Shown here: one piece after another, positions 17,781 through 27,464 of the stretch
How positions within the stretch are numbered: the first letter of the stretch is position 1
How the letters are laid out: each line of letters starts with the position of its first letter
Source of the DNA: Kistimonas asteriae
Lineage (GTDB): Bacteria; Pseudomonadota; Gammaproteobacteria; Pseudomonadales; Endozoicomonadaceae
Length of the DNA stretch: 64,000 nucleotides
Assembly (NCBI RefSeq): GCF_018263925.1
Contig: NZ_JAEVHF010000003.1
Span: 248,001-312,000 of the forward strand
Reading direction: 5' to 3'
The notes under the pieces: generated by a model
The model's input: the letters and a program-made list of their open reading frames with translations, nothing else
Told to the model about the DNA's origin: nothing
Databases searched by the model: none
Position numbers and translations under genes: made by a program

Positions 17781-19561
17781 TGGCTAATCACAATTTCTGG
17801 CAGGCGCAGGCAGATGACCACAAGCTCAGGAATTACATTGAGCAGGAAGTTAACGCCTTACATCGTGAACTTGCTCAATTCGAGCAACGTCATCCTGACA
17901 TCGCTAAAAAATTACAGTTACTGGGAGGACGCCCAAAAGACCCTGATATGACGCTAATGCTTGAAGGGATTGCACTACTCATGGCAAGACTTCAGCAACG
18001 TCTGGACAGCAATTACGACGCTATTGCCGAACAATTATTAAATATCATGGCGCAAGAGGTCACTGCCCCCTTGCCAGCCGCTGCAATCATAGAGCTTCTG
18101 CAACTGAAAAACCGAACCCATGTCAATTTGGATGCAGACAGTCAATTCATCGTTAATTCCGAGCATGAAGGCCAACAGGATTTCAGAACCCCATACACTA
18201 TCAGCATCCCGCCGTGGCAGGTAGAGTCTGCCAACCTGAGTCGCGGCCCCTTTCCGCTGCCAACCACCATGACAGAAGGCGCCCGCGTCGGCCTCCAGAT
18301 CGTGTGCTCAACTGAACTGAGCGGTCTGGCCATTCCCGCCATCGAACAGCAACAGCTGGATTTCTATATTAATCCACAAGCACCCTTATCCAACTTGCTC
18401 TTTGATCTCATGGCAGGCCCTGTAGAGCAAATACTGATAGGGGATGGCGACACCTATAGCGTTGTTGACTGCAAACAACTCCTACTGCCAGCATTTTCAG
18501 ATCAACGAAGACTGCTCACCAGGGATGAGCGGCTATTTCCTGCCTTACAACTGCTCCGTGAATTCTTTGCCTACCCTGACTTTTTCCGGTTTCTTCGGCT
18601 TCCACTGCACAGTGTGAGTGAGCGATTGGCCTCCAGTCACCTGGTAATCTGGTTACTCTTTGAAGACTGTCCTGAGCCACTACTCAAACGCGTAACAGAA
18701 GATCATATCAAGCTGCGATGCCTGCCGATCATCAACCTTTATGAGCAGCTCATGGAACCGATCAATTTGAACGATGAGCACGTACAGTATCCATTGAAAA
18801 ATAACCCTCGTTACCCTAACAGCCGTGTGTATCAGGTGCAGACCGTTGAGGATGTTACCGATCCGTCCAATATACGTGCTTTAACGCCGATATCAGATTG
18901 TGCCCGAGGTGATCAAAGTCCGGAGCTATATTGGAATTTTTTGCGAAAGTCATCGGATGATTCTTTGATATTCATGGATACCCGATCATTCAGAGCATCA
19001 CAACACGGGCGCATCATTTCATCGCGCTGCCTGTGTTATGACATGTCGACGCACGAACTGCCGCCCTACACACCGATAAAACCGCTGTTTGACTGCCTTC
19101 CCGGGTCAACAGCACAGGTGCTTGTGCGTAGCTGGTCTGTGCGTGGGCTGGAAGACCGTCGGCCCGGGTGGCTTTTGCTGGGTTCGCTATTACTGAATCC
19201 ACGTAATTTATTTTGCGGTGATAACATTGAAGAACGCCTGAGCAATATCATGGCACTCTTTTTTCGCCAAGACAGCGGTCTGGAATCAGCGATTATCAAT
19301 GCGATCAAATCCATTGTCTGCGAGCAGGAAGTCTGTCCTATCAGTCATAATACCCAGCGCCATATGGTGAGCTTGGGATGCCGCTTTGAAATCAGGTTGA
19401 AAACCGCAACCTTTAACAACCTGCCGACCTTGCTGTTCCTGCGCTTTATTGAACAGTTACTGGCATACTGGCGACCGTTTGGCAATCATAGCCATTTTAT
19501 CGCTGGCTTACACAATGAACGCGGTTGGCGTTGGGATTTTGGGCGACGAGTGGATGCATAA
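17780..19561 (+). CDS. tssF: T6SS baseplate protein TssF
   Basis: Large baseplate wedge protein of 593 residues. The N-terminus (YIEQEVNALHRELAQFEQRHPDIA) and the following LLGGRPKDPDMTLMLEGIALLMARLQQRLD are clear TssF signatures. The FFAYPDFFRFLRL segment and the C-terminal RFIEQLLAYWRPFGNHSHF also fit. TssF forms a TssF2-TssG wedge with the next gene's product. Start shares a base with the tssE stop, so translation is coupled. Confidence 0.94.
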   Translation: MANHNFWQAQADDHKLRNYIEQEVNALHRELAQFEQRHPDIAKKLQLLGGRPKDPDMTLMLEGIALLMARLQQRLDSNYDAIAEQLLNIMAQEVTAPLPAAAIIELLQLKNRTHVNLDADSQFIVNSEHEGQQDFRTPYTISIPPWQVESANLSRGPFPLPTTMTEGARVGLQIVCSTELSGLAIPAIEQQQLDFYINPQAPLSNLLFDLMAGPVEQILIGDGDTYSVVDCKQLLLPAFSDQRRLLTRDERLFPALQLLREFFAYPDFFRFLRLPLHSVSERLASSHLVIWLLFEDCPEPLLKRVTEDHIKLRCLPIINLYEQLMEPINLNDEHVQYPLKNNPRYPNSRVYQVQTVEDVTDPSNIRALTPISDCARGDQSPELYWNFLRKSSDDSLIFMDTRSFRASQHGRIISSRCLCYDMSTHELPPYTPIKPLFDCLPGSTAQVLVRSWSVRGLEDRRPGWLLLGSLLLNPRNLFCGDNIEERLSNIMALFFRQDSGLESAIINAIKSIVCEQEVCPISHNTQRHMVSLGCRFEIRLKTATFNNLPTLLFLRFIEQLLAYWRPFGNHSHFIAGLHNERGWRWDFGRRVDA

Positions 19562-19564
19562 AAC

Positions 19565-20536
19565 ATGAGCTCAGCCAACAGCAAACCACCACTGAATGAC
19601 TTCTGGTTATTCCGCCTGCGAAATTCACCCAAGGATTTTGAGTTTATTCAGGCTATACGCATACTGTCTGACTCACCCGTGTTCCAAGATAAGCTATCGC
19701 TAGCACCCTATTGTTCAGGCGAATACACACACGCCGAAATCGGTGATTTGAGTCACGCACATAATGCTTACAAGCTGACAGTATCAAAACCTGCACTCAC
19801 GGGAACTCATGGTGTACTACCCCACAGTTTGAGGGATCTCGTTAGAAAAGTCATTTATGAAAATAGCAGCTATAGCCTTGAAGATTTCATCAACGTATTT
19901 AATAACCGATTACTGTGGTCCCAATACCATACCGATGCTGCACGTTATTTAGCACTCTACCTTGAAAGCAAGGTTCGACAGTCTTCCTTTGAAGAAACAC
20001 CAGGCTTTAACTTTTCAGGCAATGTTTTTAATAACATAGACAACCTCGAGTATCATCCTTATGCGATCAGCCTGTGCATGAACACCAATTCATTGGCTGG
20101 GGCTGAAAAACTACTGTCCAATTATTTGAAATCGACTGTCACCATCGAGCGTGACAAGGGTAAACGCTGGCCAATTGACCACGATGCCTGTTGGAAAATA
20201 AGCAGTTCTAGTCGATCAAACGAATTCAAACTTGGACGGAATACCGTCATCGGTCGCCATGCCTGGCTACTTGGTGAAACAGTAAATATTATCCTGCACT
20301 ATAAAAACAATATTCAATGGCAAAAACAACTGCGTTATACACCTCGATTCACAGAAAAAGTCGTTAACATCTCTCGTTCTATACTCCCCTTTCATTTTAT
20401 ACGCTACTTTATTGAAATACCTGCTACAGAATCCACTGCCATGATTTTATCTGCCAAAAGAAAAGTTTATCGCCTTGCTTACCATACGACGTATTATAAA
20501 AACAAAAAACAATACATGCGCATTTCATGGAAATAA
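19565..20536 (+). CDS. tssG: T6SS baseplate protein TssG
   Basis: Baseplate wedge partner of TssF, 323 residues. The N-terminal DFEFIQAIRIL, the THGVLPHSLRDLV turn (compare GxxGxLPxxY in the family) and the EDFINVFNNRLLWSQYHTDAARY stretch (compare F-x-D-x-F-x-x-R) match TssG. A later segment, LGRNTVIGRHAWLLGETVNIILHY, is typical of its C-terminal half. It is the last gene of the plus block and ends 7 bases from the convergent YopT-like gene. Confidence 0.88.
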   Translation: MSSANSKPPLNDFWLFRLRNSPKDFEFIQAIRILSDSPVFQDKLSLAPYCSGEYTHAEIGDLSHAHNAYKLTVSKPALTGTHGVLPHSLRDLVRKVIYENSSYSLEDFINVFNNRLLWSQYHTDAARYLALYLESKVRQSSFEETPGFNFSGNVFNNIDNLEYHPYAISLCMNTNSLAGAEKLLSNYLKSTVTIERDKGKRWPIDHDACWKISSSSRSNEFKLGRNTVIGRHAWLLGETVNIILHYKNNIQWQKQLRYTPRFTEKVVNISRSILPFHFIRYFIEIPATESTAMILSAKRKVYRLAYHTTYYKNKKQYMRISWK

Positions 20537-20543
20537 ATATTGA

Positions 20544-21290
20544 TCAAAACCGCATAGTTGTTATTGGCCGTAACTTTGATTTGTATGATGTAATATGATG
20601 CGAACCTGAAAGACCTCCGTAGTATAATGTTTTTATATAATCATCCATACATCTACAAAAATTCCTTGTACTACCTCTCCCCTCTTTAGGAAGCATTCCA
20701 AGACCATAATTAGGATCAAATATACCATAGCGATTTTCTGTATGAACCAATGCTATAGCATGACCACCATCATGACCGTATATGCCAACGTGAAAATAAT
20801 GATTCGGTTTATCACGAATAAAAAGCGCAGACCCATAAACCCCCCACTTGCTAGAACTCTGCTCACCCGTTTTATCAAACTTATTGGCAAGCGCCATTGC
20901 AGCCGCTTCGGCAATATTTTTGGCCAGACTCATATCCTCCCCATCAAGATTCGCATAGATCGACTCGTCATCAGTAGCTTTTCCTGTCGTTGTTATAGAT
21001 GTAAGATGCTGCACGAACATATACCCCCTCACCTTCCCTTTCCCCTCTCCTGTAGAAAGTGCCGACACAAAAGATGGGAAATTAAAGTGTTTCTCTATCA
21101 TAAATAATGAAAACCCCAGACACATACCATCCATGCCTGTAAAATTACTATTAACGACTGTCGACCTAAGTGAGCTTAATCTTTTGGCTCTGATTCCAGA
21201 AAATTCTGCCAAATAATCATTTTGGCAGAATTGACAAGATACACTACCACCGTATCCATTAATGATTGATGCAAACCTCTTATAGCTCAT
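20544..21290 (-). CDS. YopT-like (C58) cysteine protease, candidate T6SS effector
   Basis: A 248-residue protein with the triad pattern of the YopT/AvrPphB family (peptidase C58): Cys57 in GMCLGFSLFMI, His177 in GGHAIALV and Asp192 in FDPNYGLG. YopT-type enzymes cleave near the C-terminus of prenylated Rho GTPases in eukaryotic cells; other members self-process and cleave kinases. No secretion signal is seen. It lies between tssG and tssM inside the T6SS island, convergent with tssG. There is no evident immunity gene, which fits a eukaryotic target. Substrate and T6SS delivery are inferred. Confidence 0.7.
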   Translation of the reverse strand: MSYKRFASIINGYGGSVSCQFCQNDYLAEFSGIRAKRLSSLRSTVVNSNFTGMDGMCLGFSLFMIEKHFNFPSFVSALSTGEGKGKVRGYMFVQHLTSITTTGKATDDESIYANLDGEDMSLAKNIAEAAAMALANKFDKTGEQSSSKWGVYGSALFIRDKPNHYFHVGIYGHDGGHAIALVHTENRYGIFDPNYGLGMLPKEGRGSTRNFCRCMDDYIKTLYYGGLSGSHHITSYKSKLRPITTMRF

Positions 21291-21337
21291 TGGGAACGCC
21301 TCACTTCACTTAAGCATTGACTAGCCGTAATAAAACA

Positions 21338-21970
21338 TTAAATATACGCACTTCCACTCCCAAACACAGGTACATCAATAAAATCACCACCTACCCCTAT
21401 AAGTTCTAATAATCGAGAATACGGTCTATCAACAAACAACGTTCTTCCTGGATAATAAAAATCACTATCCCCCATCATCATTAAATTATTCCTCTCATAA
21501 AAACTCTTTGATTCGCCGGCACTATTCAGAATCACACTATGGATATTATTAATCCTTGCTACATCAACAACACAGGCTAATAATTTAGTCCCAAGCCCTT
21601 TACCTTTCGCTTGCGGATCAACAGCTAAAAGCTTCACTTCTAGTATGCTTCCGGGTCCTGTCGGCGTAGGATAGAATTGGTTTTTTTTATTCTCTATGTG
21701 AGCCCCAAAATACACCATCCCTTCCAACTTTCTATTTTCCAATGATGTCATGAGAAGAATTCCACTCTTATCATCACTTGGTAGAGCGTTAAAACATTTT
21801 TGCATATCATAAATTTGACTTAGAACAAGATTAATTGCATCAACAAAGGGACAGTCCAGCATCGCCAATGTATACGTAATTCTAGCCACAAACTGTCCAT
21901 CATAAGGACAATGCTCCAGCTGACAGCCACTGGATTTTATTTTGCAATAAAGATGACTTGAGATTTTCAT
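21338..21970 (-). CDS. GNAT-family acetyltransferase
   Basis: An acyl-CoA-dependent N-acetyltransferase of 210 residues. The acetyl-CoA loop is clear: LLAVDPQAKGKGLGTKLL, with the Q-x-x-G-x-G/A pattern at about 120-127. A beta strand (HSVILNS) and a SKSFYERNN helix form the usual C-terminal half. The frame extends to a TTG at 21997, but ATG 21970 is the likelier start. Acceptor unknown. Between a YopT-like protease and tssM it could be secreted cargo, a modifier of the neighbouring protease, or simply a passenger. Confidence 0.65.
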   Translation of the reverse strand: MKISSHLYCKIKSSGCQLEHCPYDGQFVARITYTLAMLDCPFVDAINLVLSQIYDMQKCFNALPSDDKSGILLMTSLENRKLEGMVYFGAHIENKKNQFYPTPTGPGSILEVKLLAVDPQAKGKGLGTKLLACVVDVARINNIHSVILNSAGESKSFYERNNLMMMGDSDFYYPGRTLFVDRPYSRLLELIGVGGDFIDVPVFGSGSAYI

Positions 21971-22016
21971 TGATTTTGACACCGATACAAAAAACAATTC
22001 ATAAAATTGTCACCAC

Positions 22017-25000
22017 TTAAAATATACGCTCTATAAAATTAAACTGCGTCATCAGTGTCGGATCAAAAGGCAGTCGCTTTCTACTATTCCTATCCATGAT
22101 TTCAAAAGAAATCGTCTGATCTCCTAGAGAGAAATAGGTACTCCCTATCGATGCCCCCCTATCCGAATAACGGAAATTCTCACTGAAAAATCTAAACCAG
22201 CTCCAATCCCCTGTAAAACTGGCATGAGACAATGGCGCTTCCTGAGAAAAGAATGTTGCCTCAACAAAACCTCCCTCGTTTGAAAAAACAATATCTTGCC
22301 AGATATTCGGGCCATGATCGTAACGGATCAAATTATTCTTATCCTGCACAGCGAAATGTGTCGCGGTTGGTGACATGGATATAATCCTGACCTGAAACGT
22401 ATCCAGGGACGAGCCGTCACTTAAGAAAAAGCTTTGGTTGATCTGTTTCCCTACCCGGATCGTTTCAAGAAGTTGTCGCCTAACGGGCAATACCTTTCCG
22501 GGTATCAAGACTTTGAGCGTCTGATCATCAATAAAAGGCGCCAGATAGGTTTTAACAAACCCATCCAGTTGTCCGCCCGTCTGAAAAAATGCTGAAAACT
22601 GTTTAAAGTTAGCGTCTTTGGATGACGATCGAACCAATGGGTAGTGATTTTTCAAATAACGGGTATAGGGTAAAACAACACTTTCATCCCATTGCCTCTG
22701 TAGATACTGACCGCCAGTTTCAACGTAGTACCTCACCAGTTCATGACTGAGCTCCACCAGCCATCGTTTAATTTGCTCAGGCTGCGGATCAGCAAAACTC
22801 ACAAGCGCATTTAAAGGGTGTCGGGACTCTACAATATCCACTAATTGGTTATACGCACATTTCTGCTTATCGTCGCACTGCTCGATCTGCATTATTTTCT
22901 GATACAAATCATTAATGATGCCCTGACATCTTCCCGAGAATTCAATAACTGAATCCCCCTGGATCAGACGATGATAAGGTTCAAACGCTTTTACCACCTC
23001 TTGCCGCCCAGACATATCCAGCGTCATATCAACACTGGTCTTCGACGCATCAGCGGTAGGCAAGGGCTCTGCCAACAATCGCGTATTCCGGTCAAGCATC
23101 TCAAGTATCCCTGCCAGGGACGAAAATTCCCACTGCGCCAGATTGGATGACGCTTCGCGAATAGTCGAAAAATTACGCAAGGGTTTTACATGGATGCAGC
23201 TCATGATGTGATTCCACTGCGAAATATACTCAAGCACATACCTGTGATGGAGTTCTCCACCCGATCCAACCATATAGTCAGAGGCCGCCCGGGTCTCAAT
23301 CCCCTTGATATTATCAATATCACTGTAAATCTTCTTAAATAGCCTGGAATCAGGGGACATCAGGTTTTCATGCCAGGATTCCAGCGTGAAGAGTACTGGA
23401 ATTTCACTTGGGCAGTCCTTTTGTTTCGCGCCCCCCAACTGGAAAACTTTACTAAAATTACTGCCTAACAACTTCGCCAATGGCACTGGGCGCATTAATT
23501 CCGGATCTGATTTCAACCGACGGTAAGCCAATTGACTATCACTCAATCCGGAAAGACTGTCCCTCGCCTGATTCAGCAGGGAGACATCCGGTAACTGTAC
23601 CGCATAGTCTGACAGAGAAAGCAGATCACCGACCTGATCTGAAAGTCGGTATTCATTGATAACGGATAAGCCGTATTCTTCACTGACTACCGGCAAGAGC
23701 CCCTGAATCAATTCTCTTTTATGGAGTAGACCAGGATCATACAACATCTGATACAAGCGAAGTCGATCAAAAACAGATTGGATTTCAGCGTTTACAAGCT
23801 GCGCCTCCAACACTTGTGCAGCACTCTTGACGAGGTATGGGTATAACCGGTTTTTCAACTGCTCGTCATAGAAGTGATGAAATGTATTGGAAGAACTCCT
23901 GACAGCCCAATGCGCAATGAGAAACCGCATCGGCAGCTGTTCATACGTTTTATTCAATGTCTGCAATATTTGCAGCTGTTCGAGGGTAGATTCAAGCGTC
24001 TCCTCGCTACTGCCACGCGCCCTGATCCTCTCCGTGACATACGTATCCACGACGCGACTGGTTTCCGTGTTCAACTGTTCTAATCGATCAAGATTGAGAT
24101 AACACCACCAAGCCACTCCGCCTACCAACAGGAACGCACCTGCCACAAAGGCACCTCCCCACATGCGATGAAAAAACTGTGCCGTACGATTAGCCCCGGC
24201 ATATTGGGACATGGGCAAAAACACCTGGTGGAACAAACCACTGGCAAAAGCAGTGTCTGCCGCACATGGATGCGCTAACGCTGTAGACAACCCAAAATAC
24301 TGGTGGCACCACTTCGCCAGAAGGCTGGTTACCGTATCTGTCTCTCCGGATGCAACGAGCAGGTAACCCCGCAGTTGCGGCCGCTGTTTCTCAAACGCAT
24401 GGTCAAAATATTTAACAAGTTTTCCAAGCCAGGCACCCAGTTGTATGAACTCAAAAACCAGCGCAATGCTGTCATTACACAGGGCATCATCATAATCATT
24501 GCTGATGGCATGAATCTGCTTACAAAAGAGCTGCTGCATTTGTGATTGCCAGCTTTCTGTAAACCATTCACTGGCAGGCTTCTGTAATTCATCACGCCAC
24601 GCCCCCCACGCCTTAGACCGTTCCTCACGACTGAAATTACGATTCAGGACCGTCTTGGAAAAGATCGTATCAATGCCCGCTGTCATGAAAAGTATGGGGA
24701 GTGACTGACCAATCCGCTCGCACAATCGAATAATATGCTGCGGTAGCTCTTTACCAAAAACCGCATTCTCCTGTAACACCGATGGCGATGTATCAATCAG
24801 AACACCACTGAACGTCCTGCTTTTTCGATAATGGTGAATCCTGCCCAGCAGCTCACTCAATAACGGATCCCTCTTGTCCAGGGACAGTAATTTATTGGAC
24901 GGGCATATGAAGACTGTACGACCTTCTGTCCATATCTCAATCCAGTTGAGTACCTGGTCATTATCAGGGGGTAGCAATCGAAAACGCAGCGCCGCCATCA

Positions 25001-25337
25001 TCGCATTCGATTCTTTAGGCTCTGCATGAATCACGTAGAACCATGGAAAGAAAGTCGTTTTTTCACGAATACTGGCCTGATAGGCCATCAACTGGCTCAT
25101 GTATTCTGAGACCAGCTTTGCCGGTTCTGACAGTTGTCGGTACCGGGTGATAACCAGGAACAACAGACAGAGAAAGGCCACCAGGAAAACAATGACACCG
25201 GCACCGGTTATCCATGCTCCATAAACGGAATACCCCGACATCATCACAGCCATGCCTAATGCCGTAGCGATGATTCCGAGTATCAGAAACGCCAGTATGA
25301 TAAAGACAAGCACTTTATTTCTTAGGGAAAAGAGCAT
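22017..25337 (-). CDS. tssM: T6SS inner-membrane protein TssM (IcmF)
   Basis: Spans the envelope and links TssL to TssJ. Two N-terminal membrane segments fall at about 8-60 and a third at roughly 395-415 (AGAFLLVGGVAWWCYLNL). The long periplasmic part includes IcmF-related and C-terminal TssJ-binding regions. At the place where most TssM proteins have a Walker A loop (G-P-x-G-S-G-K-T-T), right after PWFYVI, this one reads HAEPKESNAMM, so NTP binding is probably lost. The total of 1106 residues is slightly short. The 5' end overlaps tssL by 23 bases. Confidence 0.92.
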   Translation of the reverse strand: MLFSLRNKVLVFIILAFLILGIIATALGMAVMMSGYSVYGAWITGAGVIVFLVAFLCLLFLVITRYRQLSEPAKLVSEYMSQLMAYQASIREKTTFFPWFYVIHAEPKESNAMMAALRFRLLPPDNDQVLNWIEIWTEGRTVFICPSNKLLSLDKRDPLLSELLGRIHHYRKSRTFSGVLIDTSPSVLQENAVFGKELPQHIIRLCERIGQSLPILFMTAGIDTIFSKTVLNRNFSREERSKAWGAWRDELQKPASEWFTESWQSQMQQLFCKQIHAISNDYDDALCNDSIALVFEFIQLGAWLGKLVKYFDHAFEKQRPQLRGYLLVASGETDTVTSLLAKWCHQYFGLSTALAHPCAADTAFASGLFHQVFLPMSQYAGANRTAQFFHRMWGGAFVAGAFLLVGGVAWWCYLNLDRLEQLNTETSRVVDTYVTERIRARGSSEETLESTLEQLQILQTLNKTYEQLPMRFLIAHWAVRSSSNTFHHFYDEQLKNRLYPYLVKSAAQVLEAQLVNAEIQSVFDRLRLYQMLYDPGLLHKRELIQGLLPVVSEEYGLSVINEYRLSDQVGDLLSLSDYAVQLPDVSLLNQARDSLSGLSDSQLAYRRLKSDPELMRPVPLAKLLGSNFSKVFQLGGAKQKDCPSEIPVLFTLESWHENLMSPDSRLFKKIYSDIDNIKGIETRAASDYMVGSGGELHHRYVLEYISQWNHIMSCIHVKPLRNFSTIREASSNLAQWEFSSLAGILEMLDRNTRLLAEPLPTADASKTSVDMTLDMSGRQEVVKAFEPYHRLIQGDSVIEFSGRCQGIINDLYQKIMQIEQCDDKQKCAYNQLVDIVESRHPLNALVSFADPQPEQIKRWLVELSHELVRYYVETGGQYLQRQWDESVVLPYTRYLKNHYPLVRSSSKDANFKQFSAFFQTGGQLDGFVKTYLAPFIDDQTLKVLIPGKVLPVRRQLLETIRVGKQINQSFFLSDGSSLDTFQVRIISMSPTATHFAVQDKNNLIRYDHGPNIWQDIVFSNEGGFVEATFFSQEAPLSHASFTGDWSWFRFFSENFRYSDRGASIGSTYFSLGDQTISFEIMDRNSRKRLPFDPTLMTQFNFIERIF

Positions 25338-26139
25338 GACGAATGTCCGTGGGGCTTACCGCCTTATAATCATCAAACAGCTGGTTAATACGCTGTGTCT
25401 CATCCTGTATTTCTGCACGCAAACGGTATTGCATCGAAACAGACCATAAACTTGCACCAATAACCATGGTGACAACACAGGCGCAGGCCACAATGGTCAT
25501 CGGCCATTTTTTTATGTGCCAGCGGGTTTTAAACCGGGTACTCCGGTCATTGATATCGATAAAAACAAACGGTTGCTCGCGTAAATAGCGATTTCGGCCC
25601 AATTGCTTTTTGAGTTGCGAATAGAGTTCACTGATACGTTCCTTGCCACCGTGCCTGAATTGCCCCCTGAATCCCATCTTCATACAGAGGTAGGCAATCA
25701 GTAACAACGAAGGATTGGGCGTTGGGTGCTGCAGCCACTGCTCCAGCAACTCAAAACAGTGTACGCCGGCATCGCCCCGAAAGAACAATCGACTGCAGAG
25801 TGTTTCCTGTCTCCAGGCCGCCCCCCAGCGACTCATCATAATTTTTTCATCAATGGCAGCAGAGACCCACATACAGCCTATCGACGTCACATCATCAGGG
25901 TAAGACTTCTGCAACTTTATCGCTGTTTCGATTAGCTGCCCAAAAAGACTGTCAGGAACAGCGTCCTGATCACCGAGACGATTGATGTGACTGAGAACAG
26001 CGAGAAATGGGTATAACCGGTTAACCAGCGGATCTTTCAGGTCTACCCAGTCCAGAATCAACGGCACATCCTGACGGTGTTCCTTATCCGTTGCCGTATG
26101 GCCCAGTTCAGGATTCCCGTGTGCTTTGATATCAGGCAT
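25315..26139 (-). CDS. tssL: T6SS inner-membrane protein TssL (DotU)
   Basis: Cytoplasmic-hook protein with one C-terminal membrane anchor; partner of TssM and TssK. The 274-residue protein has the DotU core: PLVNRLYPFLAVLSHINRL, then an AAIDEKIM segment (family A-x-D-E), LFFRGDAGVHCFELLEQW, and LCMKMGFRGQFR (compare CLxLGFxGRYR). The anchor is about 208-230 (WPMTIVACACVVTMVIGASLW). No OmpA-like peptidoglycan-binding domain follows, so anchoring would need another protein or none. It sits 11 bases after the tssK stop. Confidence 0.93.
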   Translation of the reverse strand: MPDIKAHGNPELGHTATDKEHRQDVPLILDWVDLKDPLVNRLYPFLAVLSHINRLGDQDAVPDSLFGQLIETAIKLQKSYPDDVTSIGCMWVSAAIDEKIMMSRWGAAWRQETLCSRLFFRGDAGVHCFELLEQWLQHPTPNPSLLLIAYLCMKMGFRGQFRHGGKERISELYSQLKKQLGRNRYLREQPFVFIDINDRSTRFKTRWHIKKWPMTIVACACVVTMVIGASLWSVSMQYRLRAEIQDETQRINQLFDDYKAVSPTDIRHALFPKK

Positions 26140-26150
26140 ATGAATACCCT

Positions 26151-27464
26151 TCAGCGCCGTACAATGAACAAACGTATATTGAAGCTACCCAGTTGCTGAA
26201 ACGCATGAATGACCAGAGGCATACTGTTGTTAATAGCCTCCTTGATCAGGTCTGACGCGGTATCAATTTCATAGAAGCAATGATCTGGAAGATTGAGTTC
26301 AAACGGCGGAATCGATAACCGGGAAAGCGTAATGCCCTTGATCGCTGTCGAAACCAGTTGATCGATCCGATTTTTAGGCCCCAGGGTAATCAGGTTAAGG
26401 ATGTCACCGGGATTTTCTCGAACCCTTTTTTCTGGGATTGCCATAATGAAACGGCTTTTGTCATCAATATCACCGGTCAACGCATACTCCCAGCGTCGGT
26501 CGGCCGGCTTCGCTTCTTTTGGCAGTAATTCCCACACATATTCATAACTGGCTGCCTGGATAAATTCCTCCAGACAACCAAACAATGGCGTAAAAGCCTG
26601 CTCAAGGCAGTTGAACGTCAACCCCTTAGGTTCAGGAAAAGGACGCTGGCTGATTGTACTCAGCGCACCACACAACGTGATCAGTTCATCGTAAAGCTGT
26701 GCCGTATCAATACGCCGATGCATCCTGAGACTCCCGAGACGGGCTTCCCATTGTCTGAGGAGAATTTGCCAGAGTTGGTCATGGTAAAGCGCCTGCAGAC
26801 TTTTATAGCTTTTACCGCTGTGGATACGATTTTCAATGAGCTTGGCACGGTGACTCAGCTGAGCATAGAACTCTTTCAAGCGGCTGCTCAAAACAGTACT
26901 GGCCTTGGCACACAGCACGGGCGGAATAAACGAGGGATCCAATACCACCCCGCCGCCACTGTCCAGCTCCTTGACCTTTGCCAGTGCCAGGGTCGAATAG
27001 TTACTTAAATCCCTTCCACCCAGCTGAAGCTGAAAGTTATATTCCGCTAGTGAGATATTGACTGCCGGATTGTCCTTGTTCGTATTGTCAGTGATTTCAT
27101 CACTGGACAGCAGGTAACGAAAATTGATCTCCTCTTTGCTACCGACCTCCTGATCTCCGAAACTTCGTAACGGAATCGTCAAATAGACGATAAGATCCGT
27201 ACTTCCATCGGGGATATCAATCACCATTTCACGGGAGATATGAAACGGCGTTGCATCAGGAAAGACGCCTTTTGCGAATCTCAGCCCCACTTTACCTGCG
27301 GGCATTAACTCCCTGGCCAGTTGAAGTTCGATGAAGCCAAAATCATCACCTCCCAGCGTACGAAAGTACTGCATTGCGAGATCAGCAAAATAACGCTCCT
27401 GTTGCTGAAAATGCTGAGGAGCAACATGCGCCCCCTCAAGCCATGCGACTGCTGCGTGATTCAC
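26151..27464 (-). CDS. tssK: T6SS baseplate-membrane connector TssK
   Basis: Joins the baseplate to the TssL/TssM complex; related to phage receptor-binding proteins. It opens with the family hallmark W-L-E-G-A-H-V-A-P-Q-H-F-Q-Q-Q (compare W-x-E-G-M-x-L-x-P-Q-H-F-Q). The SRFIMAIP region and the LSIPPFELNLPDHCFYEID stretch near the end match the TssK C-terminal domain. Length of 437 residues is usual. It heads the tssK-tssL-tssM block; its promoter should lie in the AT-rich gap that follows in these coordinates. Confidence 0.95.
   Translation of the reverse strand: MNHAAVAWLEGAHVAPQHFQQQERYFADLAMQYFRTLGGDDFGFIELQLARELMPAGKVGLRFAKGVFPDATPFHISREMVIDIPDGSTDLIVYLTIPLRSFGDQEVGSKEEINFRYLLSSDEITDNTNKDNPAVNISLAEYNFQLQLGGRDLSNYSTLALAKVKELDSGGGVVLDPSFIPPVLCAKASTVLSSRLKEFYAQLSHRAKLIENRIHSGKSYKSLQALYHDQLWQILLRQWEARLGSLRMHRRIDTAQLYDELITLCGALSTISQRPFPEPKGLTFNCLEQAFTPLFGCLEEFIQAASYEYVWELLPKEAKPADRRWEYALTGDIDDKSRFIMAIPEKRVRENPGDILNLITLGPKNRIDQLVSTAIKGITLSRLSIPPFELNLPDHCFYEIDTASDLIKEAINNSMPLVIHAFQQLGSFNIRLFIVRR

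Noticed and set aside
21968..22002. 11-codon mini-frame (ATG 22002) overlapping the GNAT gene start
   Set aside because: Too short, no ribosome site, and its overlap with ATG 21970 is probably chance, although coupling cannot be excluded.
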